Origin: Bradyrhizobium sp. ISRA464
Lineage (GTDB): Bacteria > Pseudomonadota > Alphaproteobacteria > Rhizobiales > Xanthobacteraceae
NCBI RefSeq assembly: GCF_029910095.1
Contig: NZ_CP094526.1
Location: 2,976,001-3,040,000 of the forward strand
DNA length: 64,000 nucleotides
Reading direction: 5' to 3'
The translations under genes were made by a program, and so were the position numbers. Shown here piece after piece: positions 36,884 through 45,391 of this stretch; position 1 is the stretch's first letter, and the number at the start of each line of letters is the position of its first letter. The notes under the pieces are model-generated. The model had not been told where the DNA came from. It was given only the letters and a program-made list of their open reading frames with translations, and ran no database searches.

Positions 36884-38042
36884 GTGTTCTGTCCCGTTAG
36901 TTCGTAGCATAATAATTGCATGGGTTTCGGGTGTCCCGATCGAAGGAGATACCCGATGCGCACCGGACGCCCGAAGGCGATGCTGACGATTTCCGGCGAT
37001 GAACGCACACAGCTCACGGCCATAACACGGTCGCGCTCGCTCCCTGCGGCGCTGACGCTGCGAGCAAAGATCGTGCTTGCCTGCGAACGTGAGCCGAGCA
37101 ACGCCCTCGTGGCGACGCGGCTTGGTATCGGCCCCCATACGATCGGCAAATGGCGCAATCGCTTCATCGCAAATCGCATCGAGGGTCTCTACGACGAGAT
37201 GCGTACCGGCAGGCCTCGCACGGTTGCGGATGAGGCTGTGGCAGAGCTGATCACCAAGACACTCGCTCGCAAGCCCAAAGCCGCAACCCATTGGAGCGTG
37301 CGCGCCATCGCCCAAGAGACGGGAATTGCCAAAAGCACGGTTCATCGCCTGTTCCAACTCTTCGGTCTGCAGCCTCACCGTACCCGCAGTTTTAAACTCT
37401 CGACCGATCCCTTCTTTGTCGAGAAGTTGCGTGACGTCGTCGGGCTCTATCTCAATCCGCCTGATAAGGCTGTGGTGCTTTGCGTCGACGAGAAGAGCCA
37501 AATTCAGGCCCTCGAACGAACCCAGCCCATGCTTCCTATGGGGTTCGGCTACATCGAAGGTGTCACCCACGACTACCAGCGTCATGGCACGACCACCTTG
37601 TTCGCCGCCCTCAACGTGCTCGACGGCGAAATCATCGCTCAATGCAAACCCCGCCATCGCCACCCGGAGTTCCTCGCCTTCCTGCGTCACATCGAAGCTA
37701 ACGTGCCGGACCAACTGGACATCCATCTAGTCGTTGACAACTACGCCACCCACAAGCATCCCAAGGTCAGGACCTGGCTCGCCCGCCGGCCGCGTTGGCA
37801 CATTCACTTCACGCCAACCTACGCCTCCTGGCTCAACCAGGTCGAACGCTTCTTCGCGCTCATCACCCAACGCGCCATTCGGCGAGGATCGTTCGATTCC
37901 ACCGCCGACCTCATCACAAAAATCGACCGCTTTATCCGCACCCACAATGCAAATTCACGTCCCTTCGTTTGGACCGCTACCGCGGATTCCATCCTCCAGA
38001 AACTCGCGCGACTTTGTCGACGAATTTCCCGGGACAGAACAC
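36884..38042 (+). mobile_element. IS630-family insertion sequence, 1159 bp
   Basis: The element has perfect 13-base inverted ends (GTGTTCTGTCCCG at 36884-36896 and its complement at 38030-38042) and is flanked by the TA target duplication (36882-36883 and 38043-38044) expected of the family. It appears complete, with one transposase gene. Confidence 0.92.
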
Positions 38043-38059
38043 TAGAGCGCGTCTCATAA
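36956..38059 (+). CDS. IS630-family transposase
   Basis: A 367-residue DDE transposase with an N-terminal helix-turn-helix pair (ATRLGIGPHTIGKWRNRF, RAIAQETGIAKSTVHRLF). Catalytic acidic residues lie in VVLCVDEKSQIQALERTQ, IHLVVDNYATHKHPKV and SWLNQVERFFALITQR. Relatives often end GTEH within the inverted repeat; here an extra C shifts the last codons, so the reading continues across the repeat and uses the host TAA at 38057. The core is intact and may be active. ATG 36956 follows GGAG. Confidence 0.9.
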   Translation: MRTGRPKAMLTISGDERTQLTAITRSRSLPAALTLRAKIVLACEREPSNALVATRLGIGPHTIGKWRNRFIANRIEGLYDEMRTGRPRTVADEAVAELITKTLARKPKAATHWSVRAIAQETGIAKSTVHRLFQLFGLQPHRTRSFKLSTDPFFVEKLRDVVGLYLNPPDKAVVLCVDEKSQIQALERTQPMLPMGFGYIEGVTHDYQRHGTTTLFAALNVLDGEIIAQCKPRHRHPEFLAFLRHIEANVPDQLDIHLVVDNYATHKHPKVRTWLARRPRWHIHFTPTYASWLNQVERFFALITQRAIRRGSFDSTADLITKIDRFIRTHNANSRPFVWTATADSILQKLARLCRRISRDRTLERVS

Positions 38060-38194
38060 ATCGAGTTTGATTGGTGCGGCTTACGCGATGTCCGCCATGC
38101 CCCGATACCGACCAAACACCGCAGCGCAGCGAAGTGATGCGATGGGCCATGAGCCGACATCGCTCCAATCAAGCAGCGATACTTGTCAGGCTCC

Positions 38195-38617
38195 TTAGCG
38201 GCCGTAGGGGAAGCAGCGGTTGCGATTGAGTGTGAGACCGAAATGCGCTCCCAGCGCAGCGATGGCCGCGTCCTGCTGAGGATAAGGATCGGCATTGGAT
38301 GCGGCAACGATGATGATCTGGAACCCGCCGCGATCCTTGCCACCCGGTGGCAGCATCGCTGTAGTCAGTGCATTGCCCTCCCTGTCGCGCAACGTGAGGA
38401 AAAGCGGCATCTCTCGCTGTACATGGGCCTCGAGGCCGATGTCGCGCTCGATCGCGTTGGGCCGCTCCGGACGCCAGGACTGGACCGCCTTCTCCCGCTC
38501 GCGGCGGAAATATTTCTCGACTGTGTGGCTCATCAGGCGCGACTCATGCACCGCTTCACCTTCCGTCTCGATACGGAACCAGGTCTTACCCTTCGGCGCG
38601 TCGCAAACATACTGCAT
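38195..38617 (-). CDS. conserved hypothetical protein
   Basis: A 140-residue protein (QYVCDAPKGKTWFRIETE, EKYFRREREKAVQSW, TAMLPPGGKDRGGFQI). I recall similar proteins in Bradyrhizobium and Rhodopseudomonas, with an ending like ALGAHFGLTLNRNRCFPY. Function unknown; no signal peptide. Confidence 0.7.
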   Translation of the reverse strand: MQYVCDAPKGKTWFRIETEGEAVHESRLMSHTVEKYFRREREKAVQSWRPERPNAIERDIGLEAHVQREMPLFLTLRDREGNALTTAMLPPGGKDRGGFQIIIVAASNADPYPQQDAAIAALGAHFGLTLNRNRCFPYGR

Positions 38618-38744
38618 TTCGCCCGTCCTGCGATCGCCGCAACTCTAGGGCGGCGGGCCTGCAAAGCCAATATGAAATTCGCTCCCGTGTATAACGCTGC
38701 ACGATCGTATAATCGGAAGTTCGGCTGCAACACCGCGCGTAAAG

Positions 38745-39150
38745 AGATCGGGAACGAAATGCCTCGGCGCAACTTGGACGCATAAGGCCGTCGCTCGCCG
38801 TCAACTACACGGCGCATGTCGCGGATAGCCAAAGGTCCTACAACTGGACCCGGCGTTCTCAAATGCAAGCGCTCGCGCAGATAGCCAAAAGCGGCGGTCT
38901 CCAGTTCCATTGAATGGGCAGCTGTGCTCGCAGGCGGAAAGCCAGCGGGAGGGGCGGGCGCTTTTTTCGGTGCCGAAGGACACTTCGCTATGCCCCACCG
39001 CATTGACATAGACCACAAACACAGCCGAGCAATTATTGGAGTGATTGGCAAGGAACTGCGCGCGTCGCTGAAGCCTGAGCCGGAACAACCGGAGAGTCTC
39101 AGAGCGCAAATCGAACGGCTGCGGGAATTGGAGGAGCGCTCATCATTAAT
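38745..39150 (+). repeat. duplicated segment, copy 2
   Basis: Diverged copy of the 34640-35070 segment. Similarity covers GGCGCATGTCGCGGATAGCC, AGATAGCCAAAAGCGGCGG and the first part of the following small gene. Confidence 0.65.
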
Positions 39151-39277
39151 CGTTCCCACTGACGAGCAGCGACCAACTTTCTTGGCTCGGAAAAATCCCG
39201 GGAACTGGCTGGGAGATCAATATTCTATGGGCCGATGGCGAAACGGAAGTAATCAAGGGTTTTATTACGGAGCATGA
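38990..39277 (+). CDS. small hypothetical protein, paralogue of the 34905 gene
   Basis: The first 55 residues (PHRIDIDHKHSRAIIGV, IGKELRASLKPEPEQPE) match the 34905-35105 product. The remaining 40 residues are unrelated to it and overlap another reading frame that looks more coding (39183-39353). This may therefore be a fused or shifted tail. The role is unknown. Confidence 0.5.
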   Translation: MPHRIDIDHKHSRAIIGVIGKELRASLKPEPEQPESLRAQIERLRELEERSSLIVPTDEQRPTFLARKNPGNWLGDQYSMGRWRNGSNQGFYYGA

Positions 39278-39353
39278 TGCGGTTAAGTGGGTTGCTGAGT
39301 ACTCAAAGGCGTGGCAGCGAATTACGGATGACAAGCCATCCGAAACGCCCTAG
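39183..39353 (+). pseudogene. fragment of a small unknown gene
   Basis: In a second frame overlapping the previous gene the bases read GWEINILWADGETEVI, then AVKWVAEYSKAWQRI, and stop at 39353. The pattern looks like a genuine short protein whose start has been lost in the duplication next to it. Confidence 0.4.
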
Positions 39354-39586
39354 CGATGCCGAACCAAGCTAGTCAGGTCGAGCCGGACCGCGATCTTACC
39401 AACGAGGCCAATACTGGACCAAGGTGCTCGGCGTGATATAGAGAGACCAAACCAGCTTCGACCGGAGAGCTTATCGAGAACGTTGGCCTGAAGCTGGAGG
39501 GACATCAAGCCCAATGCGGACGTGCTTTTTTAATCCAAGGCGACTGACCTAATCAGATTTTGAATGCTTGGCACAGCGCGGTTGTG

Positions 39587-39826
39587 ATGAACGGCAAGCG
39601 AGATACCCAGCGCCAGATTGGCATGAAGGCGGGAACAATCTTGTTCGGCGGCTCTGGTATCGACTGTTTGGTCCGTAACATGTCAGTCGGCGGTGCGAAT
39701 CTTGAAGTCGAAAGCCAAATCGGCATCCCCGGTTCATTTGATCTTGTTATTGAAGCCGAGCATAGTAACCACCGTTGTCACGTCGTTTGGCGGAAGGCAC
39801 GCCGGATCGGCGTTGCATTTGATTAG
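39587..39826 (+). CDS. PilZ-domain protein
   Basis: A 79-residue single PilZ domain. It shows an early basic element (KRDTQRQIG) and CLVRNMSVGGANLEVES, equivalent to the [D/N]xSxxG motif that binds cyclic di-GMP, followed by HRCHVVWRKARRIGVAF. Family members sense c-di-GMP to control motility or surface properties; the leading Arg motif is imperfect here. ATG 39587 is chosen to match the domain. Confidence 0.75.
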   Translation: MNGKRDTQRQIGMKAGTILFGGSGIDCLVRNMSVGGANLEVESQIGIPGSFDLVIEAEHSNHRCHVVWRKARRIGVAFD

Positions 39827-40023
39827 CCATCATTTCAAGGGGCCGATGCGGCCTTGCCCCACAGCTTGCGGCAGGAGTGCGACGGCCGTGTTCTCGGCAT
39901 CATCGGTGCGGTCGATGCTGGCGTAGATTTATGATCACGCCGATGACGCACCGCTGCCACATCCTGCACAAGTGAAGTGATTGCTAAGTCTGGGGTCGTG
40001 CGAGAACGGCAAGGCGGCGCCTG

Positions 40024-40323
40024 CCTACACTATCTACGACTTCAGCCGATCCACGGTTCCTGGATGCCGCGCGCCGGATCTGGTGGCTGGGTGATGGACA
40101 ATCTCTCTACGACGTGCTGGGACCCGGGTTCACACTGATCCGGCGCGATCCAAGCATCGATGTCGGCCGTTTTACGGCGGCGGCAACGGATCGAGGCGTG
40201 CCGTTCAGCATTGTGGACATAAACGCAAATGAGGCGGAGACATCGCTTCGGGCCCAAGAGCCGACATCGTCACTTTTTGTTTTTGCAAGTGGTGCAAGCG
40301 AGACAGTACCGCCGTTTGCCTGA
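40024..40323 (+). pseudogene. FAD-dependent aromatic monooxygenase, C-terminal remnant
   Basis: The bases encode YDFSRSTVPGCRAPD, then after a one-base shift DGQSLYDVLGPGFTLI and RGVPFSIVDINANEAET. This is the thioredoxin-like tail of PheA/TfdB-type FAD monooxygenases. The last 25 residues are unrelated, and the whole FAD-binding N-terminus is missing. Confidence 0.65.
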
Positions 40324-40363
40324 ACAAGATGAAAGGGGGCAGCCTGAGGTGGCCTTAATTCCG

Positions 40364-40648
40364 CTAGCGGACGAAATCGAGAACAAGCTTAGCCCGCAGT
40401 ACCGGGCCGTCGCCGTCGCGGACCTCGATTGACATTCGGTAGTTCGGACTGTCCTCGCCGAACCCCCGAGTGACATCCCTTGCTACGTCAGCGAGCGCCT
40501 GGGCGGCTTCATCTTGCGCTGCCTTTATGTCGGGAAATTCCACTCCCTCTTCATCAGAAGCGATGGCATCACCATCTCGTATGTCGAAATAGTCGAAATA
40601 ATAGCGTTTCAGAGGCTGCGGAGAAAAACGGAGTCGCCGCTTGAACAT
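40364..40648 (-). CDS. DUF6894-like protein
   Basis: A 94-residue product with YYFDYFDIRDGDAIASDEEG and FPDIKAAQDEAAQALADVAR, the core of DUF6894, followed by MSIEVRDGDGPVLRAKL. It is more divergent than the copy at 5733-5960. ATG 40648 is chosen; the longer open frame adds sequence without family resemblance. Function unknown. Confidence 0.65.
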   Translation of the reverse strand: MFKRRLRFSPQPLKRYYFDYFDIRDGDAIASDEEGVEFPDIKAAQDEAAQALADVARDVTRGFGEDSPNYRMSIEVRDGDGPVLRAKLVLDFVR

Positions 40649-40985
40649 GCGCCACTCCCTGCTTGTTTTGGCGGGAGCGCAACTGGCGTTCTCATCACCG
40701 TAGATGCCACGGGCCAAGGTGACAGCGGGCAAAGCTTCTGCAATCGAATTCGTTCCAAAAATAGGCTGCTTGCGAAGTTCAGCTTCGAGGTCAAACACGG
40801 AACGAGTGCTGACCCGATGTCCGGGTCGAGCCAGCAGCAAGTCCGGCAATATCCGCCATGCCCCAAAAGCGGAAGTGAATTCTGAGCATTGCCGCCTCCG
40901 CGACGGGCCGTTGTGGGTTGATGTACCGCCGCGACTCCCGAACCGGAGCCTCGGATCATGCGCTTCCGAAACTCAGTGACTAACC

Positions 40986-41684
40986 ATGGGACAGGCTAAA
41001 GAAATCCGCGTCGCGCCGATCTCGAAGAAAGACGCCGACGCGCTGATCATTCGGCTGCATTACAGCCATAAGACCGTCAACAACGCCTTCCTCGCGCTCG
41101 GCGTCTTCATTGGCGGGCGGCTTGAAGGCGCGATGACGTTCGGCCCGTCGATGGACAAGAGCAACATCCTCGGGCTTGCGCGCGATACCGCATGGAATGG
41201 CTTTCTCGAATTGAACCGGCTGGCGTTCTCGGAGGCGCTGCCGCGCAATTCCGAAAGCCGCGCGCTCTCGATCGCGCTGCGGGTGATTCGGAAGCATTAT
41301 CCGCACATCGAGTGGGTGATCTCGTTCGCCGATGGATGCCAGTGCGGGGATGGTACGATCTATCGCGCCGCCGGCTTCGTCCTCACCGGGATCAAGGCGA
41401 ACAAGAGCCTATTACGGCTGCCGGACGGATCGGTGACGCACAAGATGACGCAAGTCACCGGGAAGAACCGCGCAAAGCATTTTGCGAAAACCGGGGGCTC
41501 ATGGTCGGGCCAGGGCGAACCGCTCGACGGCTACCAGATGCGCTATATCTGTTTCCTCAATCCGGATGCGCGCGGGCGGCTGGTGCCACGCGTCATTCCG
41601 GGGCGACGCGTAGCGTCGGGTCCGGAATCCATTCATCCACGGAGCGCGTGGCAAAATGGATTTCGCGCCGGGCGCGGCGGATAA
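40986..41684 (+). CDS. Mom-like adenine-modifying GNAT protein
   Basis: A 232-residue protein resembling phage Mu Mom, a GNAT-fold enzyme that converts adenine to a carbamoylmethylated form to protect phage DNA from restriction. Supporting features are HYSHKTVNNAFLALGVF, a strand-helix GFLELNRLAFSEALPRN and the acetyl-CoA-like segment YRAAGFVLTGIKAN. The usual tail is replaced after about residue 200 by translation of a dispersed repeat (41593-41655). Such genes occur in prophages together with ParB-like genes; one lies 4 kb upstream. Activity is uncertain. Confidence 0.75.
   Translation: MGQAKEIRVAPISKKDADALIIRLHYSHKTVNNAFLALGVFIGGRLEGAMTFGPSMDKSNILGLARDTAWNGFLELNRLAFSEALPRNSESRALSIALRVIRKHYPHIEWVISFADGCQCGDGTIYRAAGFVLTGIKANKSLLRLPDGSVTHKMTQVTGKNRAKHFAKTGGSWSGQGEPLDGYQMRYICFLNPDARGRLVPRVIPGRRVASGPESIHPRSAWQNGFRAGRGG
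41593..41655 (+). repeat. dispersed REP-like intergenic repeat inside the mom-like gene end
   Basis: The sequence GTCATTCCGGGGCGACGCG, then GTCGGGTCCGGAATCC, is the pattern of a palindromic repeat common in rhizobial genomes. It forms the 3' end of the mom-like coding region. Confidence 0.6.
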
Positions 41685-41841
41685 CCGTCTCCACCATAAC
41701 CTCTGGGTTATTGCTTGCGGCGGCCTGCTCCCGGACGATGCCGCCGCGAGGCGGCATTTGCCCGCAGCGCCCATATTTCGGGTTGACTCATCCATAGCTG
41801 GACAGTTATACGTAAATCCATAGCCAGCGGGTTATTGATTA

Positions 41842-42165
41842 ATGTCTGAAGCTCACGACGTGCTGTTCAGAACGCTCGCCGATCCAACGCGGCGGGCCAT
41901 TTTCGAGCGGCTGTGCCGCAACGGAGAGCAGACGGTCGGAGCTCTGACCCTGCATGCCGGCATCTCGCAGCCGGCCGTCTCGAAGCATCTCGGCGTGCTG
42001 AAGCAGGCCGGGCTGGTGCGGGACCGCCACGAGGGCCGCCAGACGCACTACAGCGCGCAGCTTGGTGCCCTGGCTCCGCTGATCGACTGGACCAGCCAGA
42101 TGGCCGGCTTCTGGCAGAACCGGTTCGACCACCTCGAAGATCTCCTCAAAAGGATGGACCAATGA
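41842..42165 (+). CDS. ArsR-family transcriptional regulator
   Basis: A 107-residue winged-helix repressor with LADPTRRAIFERL and a recognition region HAGISQPAVSKHLGVLKQAG. No arsenic-type cysteines are seen. It overlaps the next gene by four bases (ATGA), making an operon with an SRPBCC protein. This pairing, found widely, is associated with small-molecule response, though the ligand is unknown. Confidence 0.88.
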   Translation: MSEAHDVLFRTLADPTRRAIFERLCRNGEQTVGALTLHAGISQPAVSKHLGVLKQAGLVRDRHEGRQTHYSAQLGALAPLIDWTSQMAGFWQNRFDHLEDLLKRMDQ

Positions 42166-42593
42166 CCATGCAAGCCACTGAAACGCGCTCCGCGATTGTC
42201 GAGCGTGAATTTCCTCATCCGCCGGAGAAGCTCTGGCGCGCGCTGACGCAACCGCATCTGATCGAGGAATGGCTCATGAAGAACGACTTCAAGCCTGTCG
42301 TCGGACACAGCTTCAATCTGCGCGGCGAGTGGGGCGGCGTGCTGGACTGCAAGGTGCTGGCCGTCGAGCCGAACCGGACGTTGGCCTACACCTGGAATTT
42401 CGCGCATGAAGACCCGGCTTACAATCTGGAGAGCGTGGTGACCTTTACGCTGACGCCGACGGCCAGCGGCACTCACCTGCGCGTGGAGCAGGCTGGCTTC
42501 CAGCCGCATCATAAGCAGGCCTTTGGCGGCGCTCACGCCGGATGGAAGCAGTTCCTTGGCAAGCTCGATGATCTCCTGGCCCGGGGAGACTGA
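42162..42593 (+). CDS. SRPBCC (AHSA1-like) domain protein
   Basis: A 143-residue helix-grip protein: EREFPHPPEKLWRALTQP, then EWGGVLDCKVLAVEPNRTL and HHKQAFGGAHAGWKQFL. The fold binds hydrophobic ligands or acts as a chaperone-like domain. Start ATG 42162 overlaps the ArsR stop. The pair is followed, 74 bases on, by a small membrane protein. Confidence 0.85.
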   Translation: MTMQATETRSAIVEREFPHPPEKLWRALTQPHLIEEWLMKNDFKPVVGHSFNLRGEWGGVLDCKVLAVEPNRTLAYTWNFAHEDPAYNLESVVTFTLTPTASGTHLRVEQAGFQPHHKQAFGGAHAGWKQFLGKLDDLLARGD

Positions 42594-42667
42594 CGTTCGC
42601 CGCACAGAGTGAGCCGCCGCGTGGCTGCTCACCGATCCGCATCAGTTCGTCTCAGGAGGAGGTCTCA

Positions 42668-42904
42668 TTGAACTGGAATAACTGGATTCGGCAGCTTCAC
42701 CGCTGGCTGTCGATCGCCTTTACCTTGGCCGTCATCGTCAACATCGTCGCCATGATCCAACAGGTGCAAGCGCTCTGGATCGGATTGCTGGCGCTGTTCC
42801 CGCTCGTCTTCCTCTTGCTCACCGGCCTGTACATGTTCGCGCTGCCCTATGCCGCGAAGTGGCGCAGCGGATATGCCGTGAGCGGAGCGGTGCGAACCGA
42901 ATAG
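42668..42904 (+). CDS. small two-helix membrane protein
   Basis: A 78-residue product with two transmembrane segments (AFTLAVIVNIVAMI and IGLLALFPLVFLLLTGLYM). It starts with TTG at 42668 behind GGAGGAGG. Its position suggests it is part of the ArsR/SRPBCC operon. Function unknown. Confidence 0.65.
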   Translation: MNWNNWIRQLHRWLSIAFTLAVIVNIVAMIQQVQALWIGLLALFPLVFLLLTGLYMFALPYAAKWRSGYAVSGAVRTE

Positions 42905-43025
42905 CGGCGCGATATCGAGGGCGGCGGCGAAGATCACACGAGACATGTCGCCGCTCTCGACTTTTGCCTCGACCCCGGTATCACGGTTATGGTTGCATGA
43001 CGCGGGACCACACCACGAGGCATGA

Positions 43026-43448
43026 ATGACCCCATCGGAACGCATCGACCGGATGATCGCGGAGCTCACGGATTGGCGCGGCAAGACGTTTGCCAGCATG
43101 CGCAAGGCCATCCTCGCGGCCGACCCTGAGATCACAGAGGAATGGAAGTGGATGGGAAGCCCGGTGTGGTATCGCGACGGGATCATCGCGGTCGCCAATG
43201 CCCACAAGGGCAAGGTGAAGCTGACCTTCATGTACGGCGCGAGCCTTCCCGATCCCGACAAGCTCTTCAACGCCGGGCTGGAAGGCAATGCGCGGCGCGC
43301 GATCGATTTCCTCGAGGGCGACAAGATCAACGACCGCGCGTTGAAGAACCTGATCCGCGCCGCGATCGCGTTCAATCAGGCGAAGTCGAAGAAGCCGGCA
43401 AAGAAGGCCGCTGCGGGCGCTCGCGCGCCGGCGCGGAAGAAGGGGTGA
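43026..43448 (+). CDS. DUF1801 protein
   Basis: A 140-residue protein with the DUF1801 core (WRGKTFASMRKAIL, EEWKWMGSPVWYRDGII, KLTFMYGASLPD) and a lysine/alanine-rich tail (KSKKPAKKAAAGARAP) that may bind nucleic acid. The family resembles small iron- or ligand-binding domains; function here is unknown. Confidence 0.8.
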   Translation: MTPSERIDRMIAELTDWRGKTFASMRKAILAADPEITEEWKWMGSPVWYRDGIIAVANAHKGKVKLTFMYGASLPDPDKLFNAGLEGNARRAIDFLEGDKINDRALKNLIRAAIAFNQAKSKKPAKKAAAGARAPARKKG

Positions 43449-43577
43449 GGCTTCCGGCTGAGATCGACGTCATCGGCGCGCGGCAGGAAGGTTTTTGCCA
43501 GGGTGAAGTTTGCCCGGTCGCGGCCGCGCAAAAGCATGCGCGCAACCCGCACGCGCCCTCGCTTGCGTTGCCGGCGG

Positions 43578-43871
43578 TCACGCCATCGTATGCACGATCA
43601 CCGGACCCGCGACCGCGGAGGCTTGCCCGACCAGCAACGGACCGAGATTGTCGTCGATCCAGGCCAGCGCGCGACGGTTGGCCTCCTCGGCGCCGGCGTG
43701 GTTGTTGAAGACGCTGATCGCGGTGACCGTGTCGTCGCCGGCATAGACCACGTAATAGGCCATGAAGCCTTCGACGTCGCTGATGATCGGGATCGCGCCC
43801 TCCTTGATCCGGCGCGCGAGTTCTTCGGCGGTACCGGCCTTCGCCTTGGCCTGACGGATGGCGGCATACAT
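43578..43871 (-). CDS. ABM-like (antibiotic biosynthesis monooxygenase fold) protein
   Basis: A 97-residue dimeric ferredoxin-like domain: MYAAIRQAKAKAGTAEEL, then GFMAYYVVYAGDDTVTAIS and NNHAGAEEANRRALAW. Members include heme-degrading enzymes, but the catalytic residues are not conserved enough for a specific call. Start 43871 with AGGAGG. Confidence 0.7.
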   Translation of the reverse strand: MYAAIRQAKAKAGTAEELARRIKEGAIPIISDVEGFMAYYVVYAGDDTVTAISVFNNHAGAEEANRRALAWIDDNLGPLLVGQASAVAGPVIVHTMA

Positions 43872-43968
43872 GGAATCCTCCTTCCGGCTGCATCGATCGG
43901 GCTGCGCTTCGCGCATGCGCGATCGTACGCCTGCCCGGACGGAGACGCCATCGGCATCGGGGCGGGGA

Positions 43969-44412
43969 TCAGCCGAAACGCTTGCTTGCGAACGGATTTG
44001 CCGTGCGGCGGTCGGATGGGAGCTTCGGCAGCCTAGTCACATCAGTCCGCACCGGCGTGGATTTCTTCGGGCCGGGCGCGGGCGGCGGCTCCTGCTGCTG
44101 CAGGAATAGCGTCGCCTCGAAGCGCACGCCGGGCGCCTGCTTGGCCGTGCCCGAGCAGACCGCCCGGTTGCCGCGGATCGTGCCGACCAGCTGCGCCTCG
44201 ACCTCGTCGCAACCGAAAACGGTGGTCGGGCCGTCGGCATAGCGGCGGGTCGTCAACGTCGCCGTGAAGCGGTCGTTGTCGACCTCATAGGATCCGCCGT
44301 AAGCGAACATGCTGTCGCCGCCGGAGATCTTGCCGTTTGTGAGATAGACTATCCCGGTGCCTTCGCCGCGCGGCGTCCGGAACCACGCCGCATATTGACC
44401 GTCTCTGATCAT
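43969..44412 (-). CDS. GrlR-like regulatory protein
   Basis: A 147-residue product beginning MIRDGQYAAWFRTPRGEG and continuing with VYLTNGKISGGDSMF and YEVDNDRFTATLTTRRYA. This resembles the GrlR family (negative regulators of type III secretion in enterobacteria), whose members share this small beta-barrel. The tail (KKSTPVRTDVTRLPKLP) is extra. Role here unknown. The ATG at 44412 is chosen to match the family. Confidence 0.6.
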   Translation of the reverse strand: MIRDGQYAAWFRTPRGEGTGIVYLTNGKISGGDSMFAYGGSYEVDNDRFTATLTTRRYADGPTTVFGCDEVEAQLVGTIRGNRAVCSGTAKQAPGVRFEATLFLQQQEPPPAPGPKKSTPVRTDVTRLPKLPSDRRTANPFASKRFG

Positions 44413-44539
44413 GGCTGTCGAACTGCAACCCCTGCGTGGTCGTCTAGCTACGTTGCAATCGAGCGAACGGCTACTGCGCTCTGTGGCGAAGGTTAATGAA
44501 CCGAGAAGGCGGCGACGCAACTTGTTGGAGTGCGGAAAA

Positions 44540-44576
44540 GCCGCGGCCTCCGTCAGGGGAGCTAACGGAGGCCGCG
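44540..44576 (-). terminator. intrinsic terminator of the flgFGAH operon
   Basis: Arms GCGGCCTCCGT (44543-44553) and ACGGAGGCCGC (44565-44575) pair perfectly; on the minus strand the stem is followed by TTTT. It lies about 60 bases after the flgH stop. Confidence 0.8.
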
Positions 44577-44633
44577 TTGGTACACCGCGCCGCGCCTAGG
44601 TTCGCGACGTGATGTGGGAGCTCATGAAAGAGG

Positions 44634-45386
44634 TCAGAACGGCAGCAGCACGTCGAGGACCTGTTGACCGTAGCGTGGTTGTTGCACGTCGGTGATCTGG
44701 CCGCGGCCGCCATAGGCGATGCGGGCCTGCGCGATCTTCGAGGAGTCGATGGTGTTGTCGCTCTGGATGTCCTCCGGGCGGACGATGCCGGCCACGATCA
44801 GCTCGCGGATCTCGTAGTTGACGCGGATCTCCTGCTTGCCTTCGACCACGAGGTTGCCGTTCGGCAGCACCTGGGTGACAACAGCGGCGACGTTGGTCTG
44901 CAGTGCTTCCTGGCGGTTCACCGAACCCTTGCCGTCGCTGTTGGACGACGAATCGGCGGTGAGGATGCGGCCGGGCAGGATCTTGTTCGCCTGCGTGATG
45001 GTCTGCGAGCCCAGGAAGTTGGTGACGCCGGAGTCTTCCGTATTGGTGCGGCTGCGCTGCGTCTCGTTGGCGATCGCGGCCTTGTCGGTGAAGTTCACGG
45101 TGACGGTCAGGATGTCGCCGACGCGCGAGGCGCGCTGATCCTTGAAGAAGGCCCTGGAGCCGCTTCGCCACAGCGAGTTCGGGCTGTAAGAGGCGACCTC
45201 GGGCTTCGGCATCGGCATCTGCACCGGCTTGTAGCCGGGCTGCGTGGTCGGATTGTCGATCGACGACAGCTTCGGCTGCTCGCCGATCTGGGAGAGCCGG
45301 TCGATCGACGAACAACCGCTGGCGATGGTGCCAAGTGCGAGCAGGGCGCCGGTCAGGACAAGGCGGTTGATACGATACCAGGACAT
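44634..45386 (-). CDS. flgH: flagellar L-ring protein FlgH
   Basis: A 250-residue lipoprotein with a signal ending in the lipobox TIASGC near residue 25. It forms the outer-membrane L-ring around the flagellar rod. Family features include NSLWRSGSRAFFKDQRASR, VGDILTVTVNFTDKAAI and VVEGKQEIRVNYEIREL. It is the last gene of the flgF-flgG-flgA-flgH operon, 5 bases after flgA. Intact, usual length. Confidence 0.95.
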   Translation of the reverse strand: MSWYRINRLVLTGALLALGTIASGCSSIDRLSQIGEQPKLSSIDNPTTQPGYKPVQMPMPKPEVASYSPNSLWRSGSRAFFKDQRASRVGDILTVTVNFTDKAAIANETQRSRTNTEDSGVTNFLGSQTITQANKILPGRILTADSSSNSDGKGSVNRQEALQTNVAAVVTQVLPNGNLVVEGKQEIRVNYEIRELIVAGIVRPEDIQSDNTIDSSKIAQARIAYGGRGQITDVQQPRYGQQVLDVLLPF

Positions 45387-45391
45387 GAACT

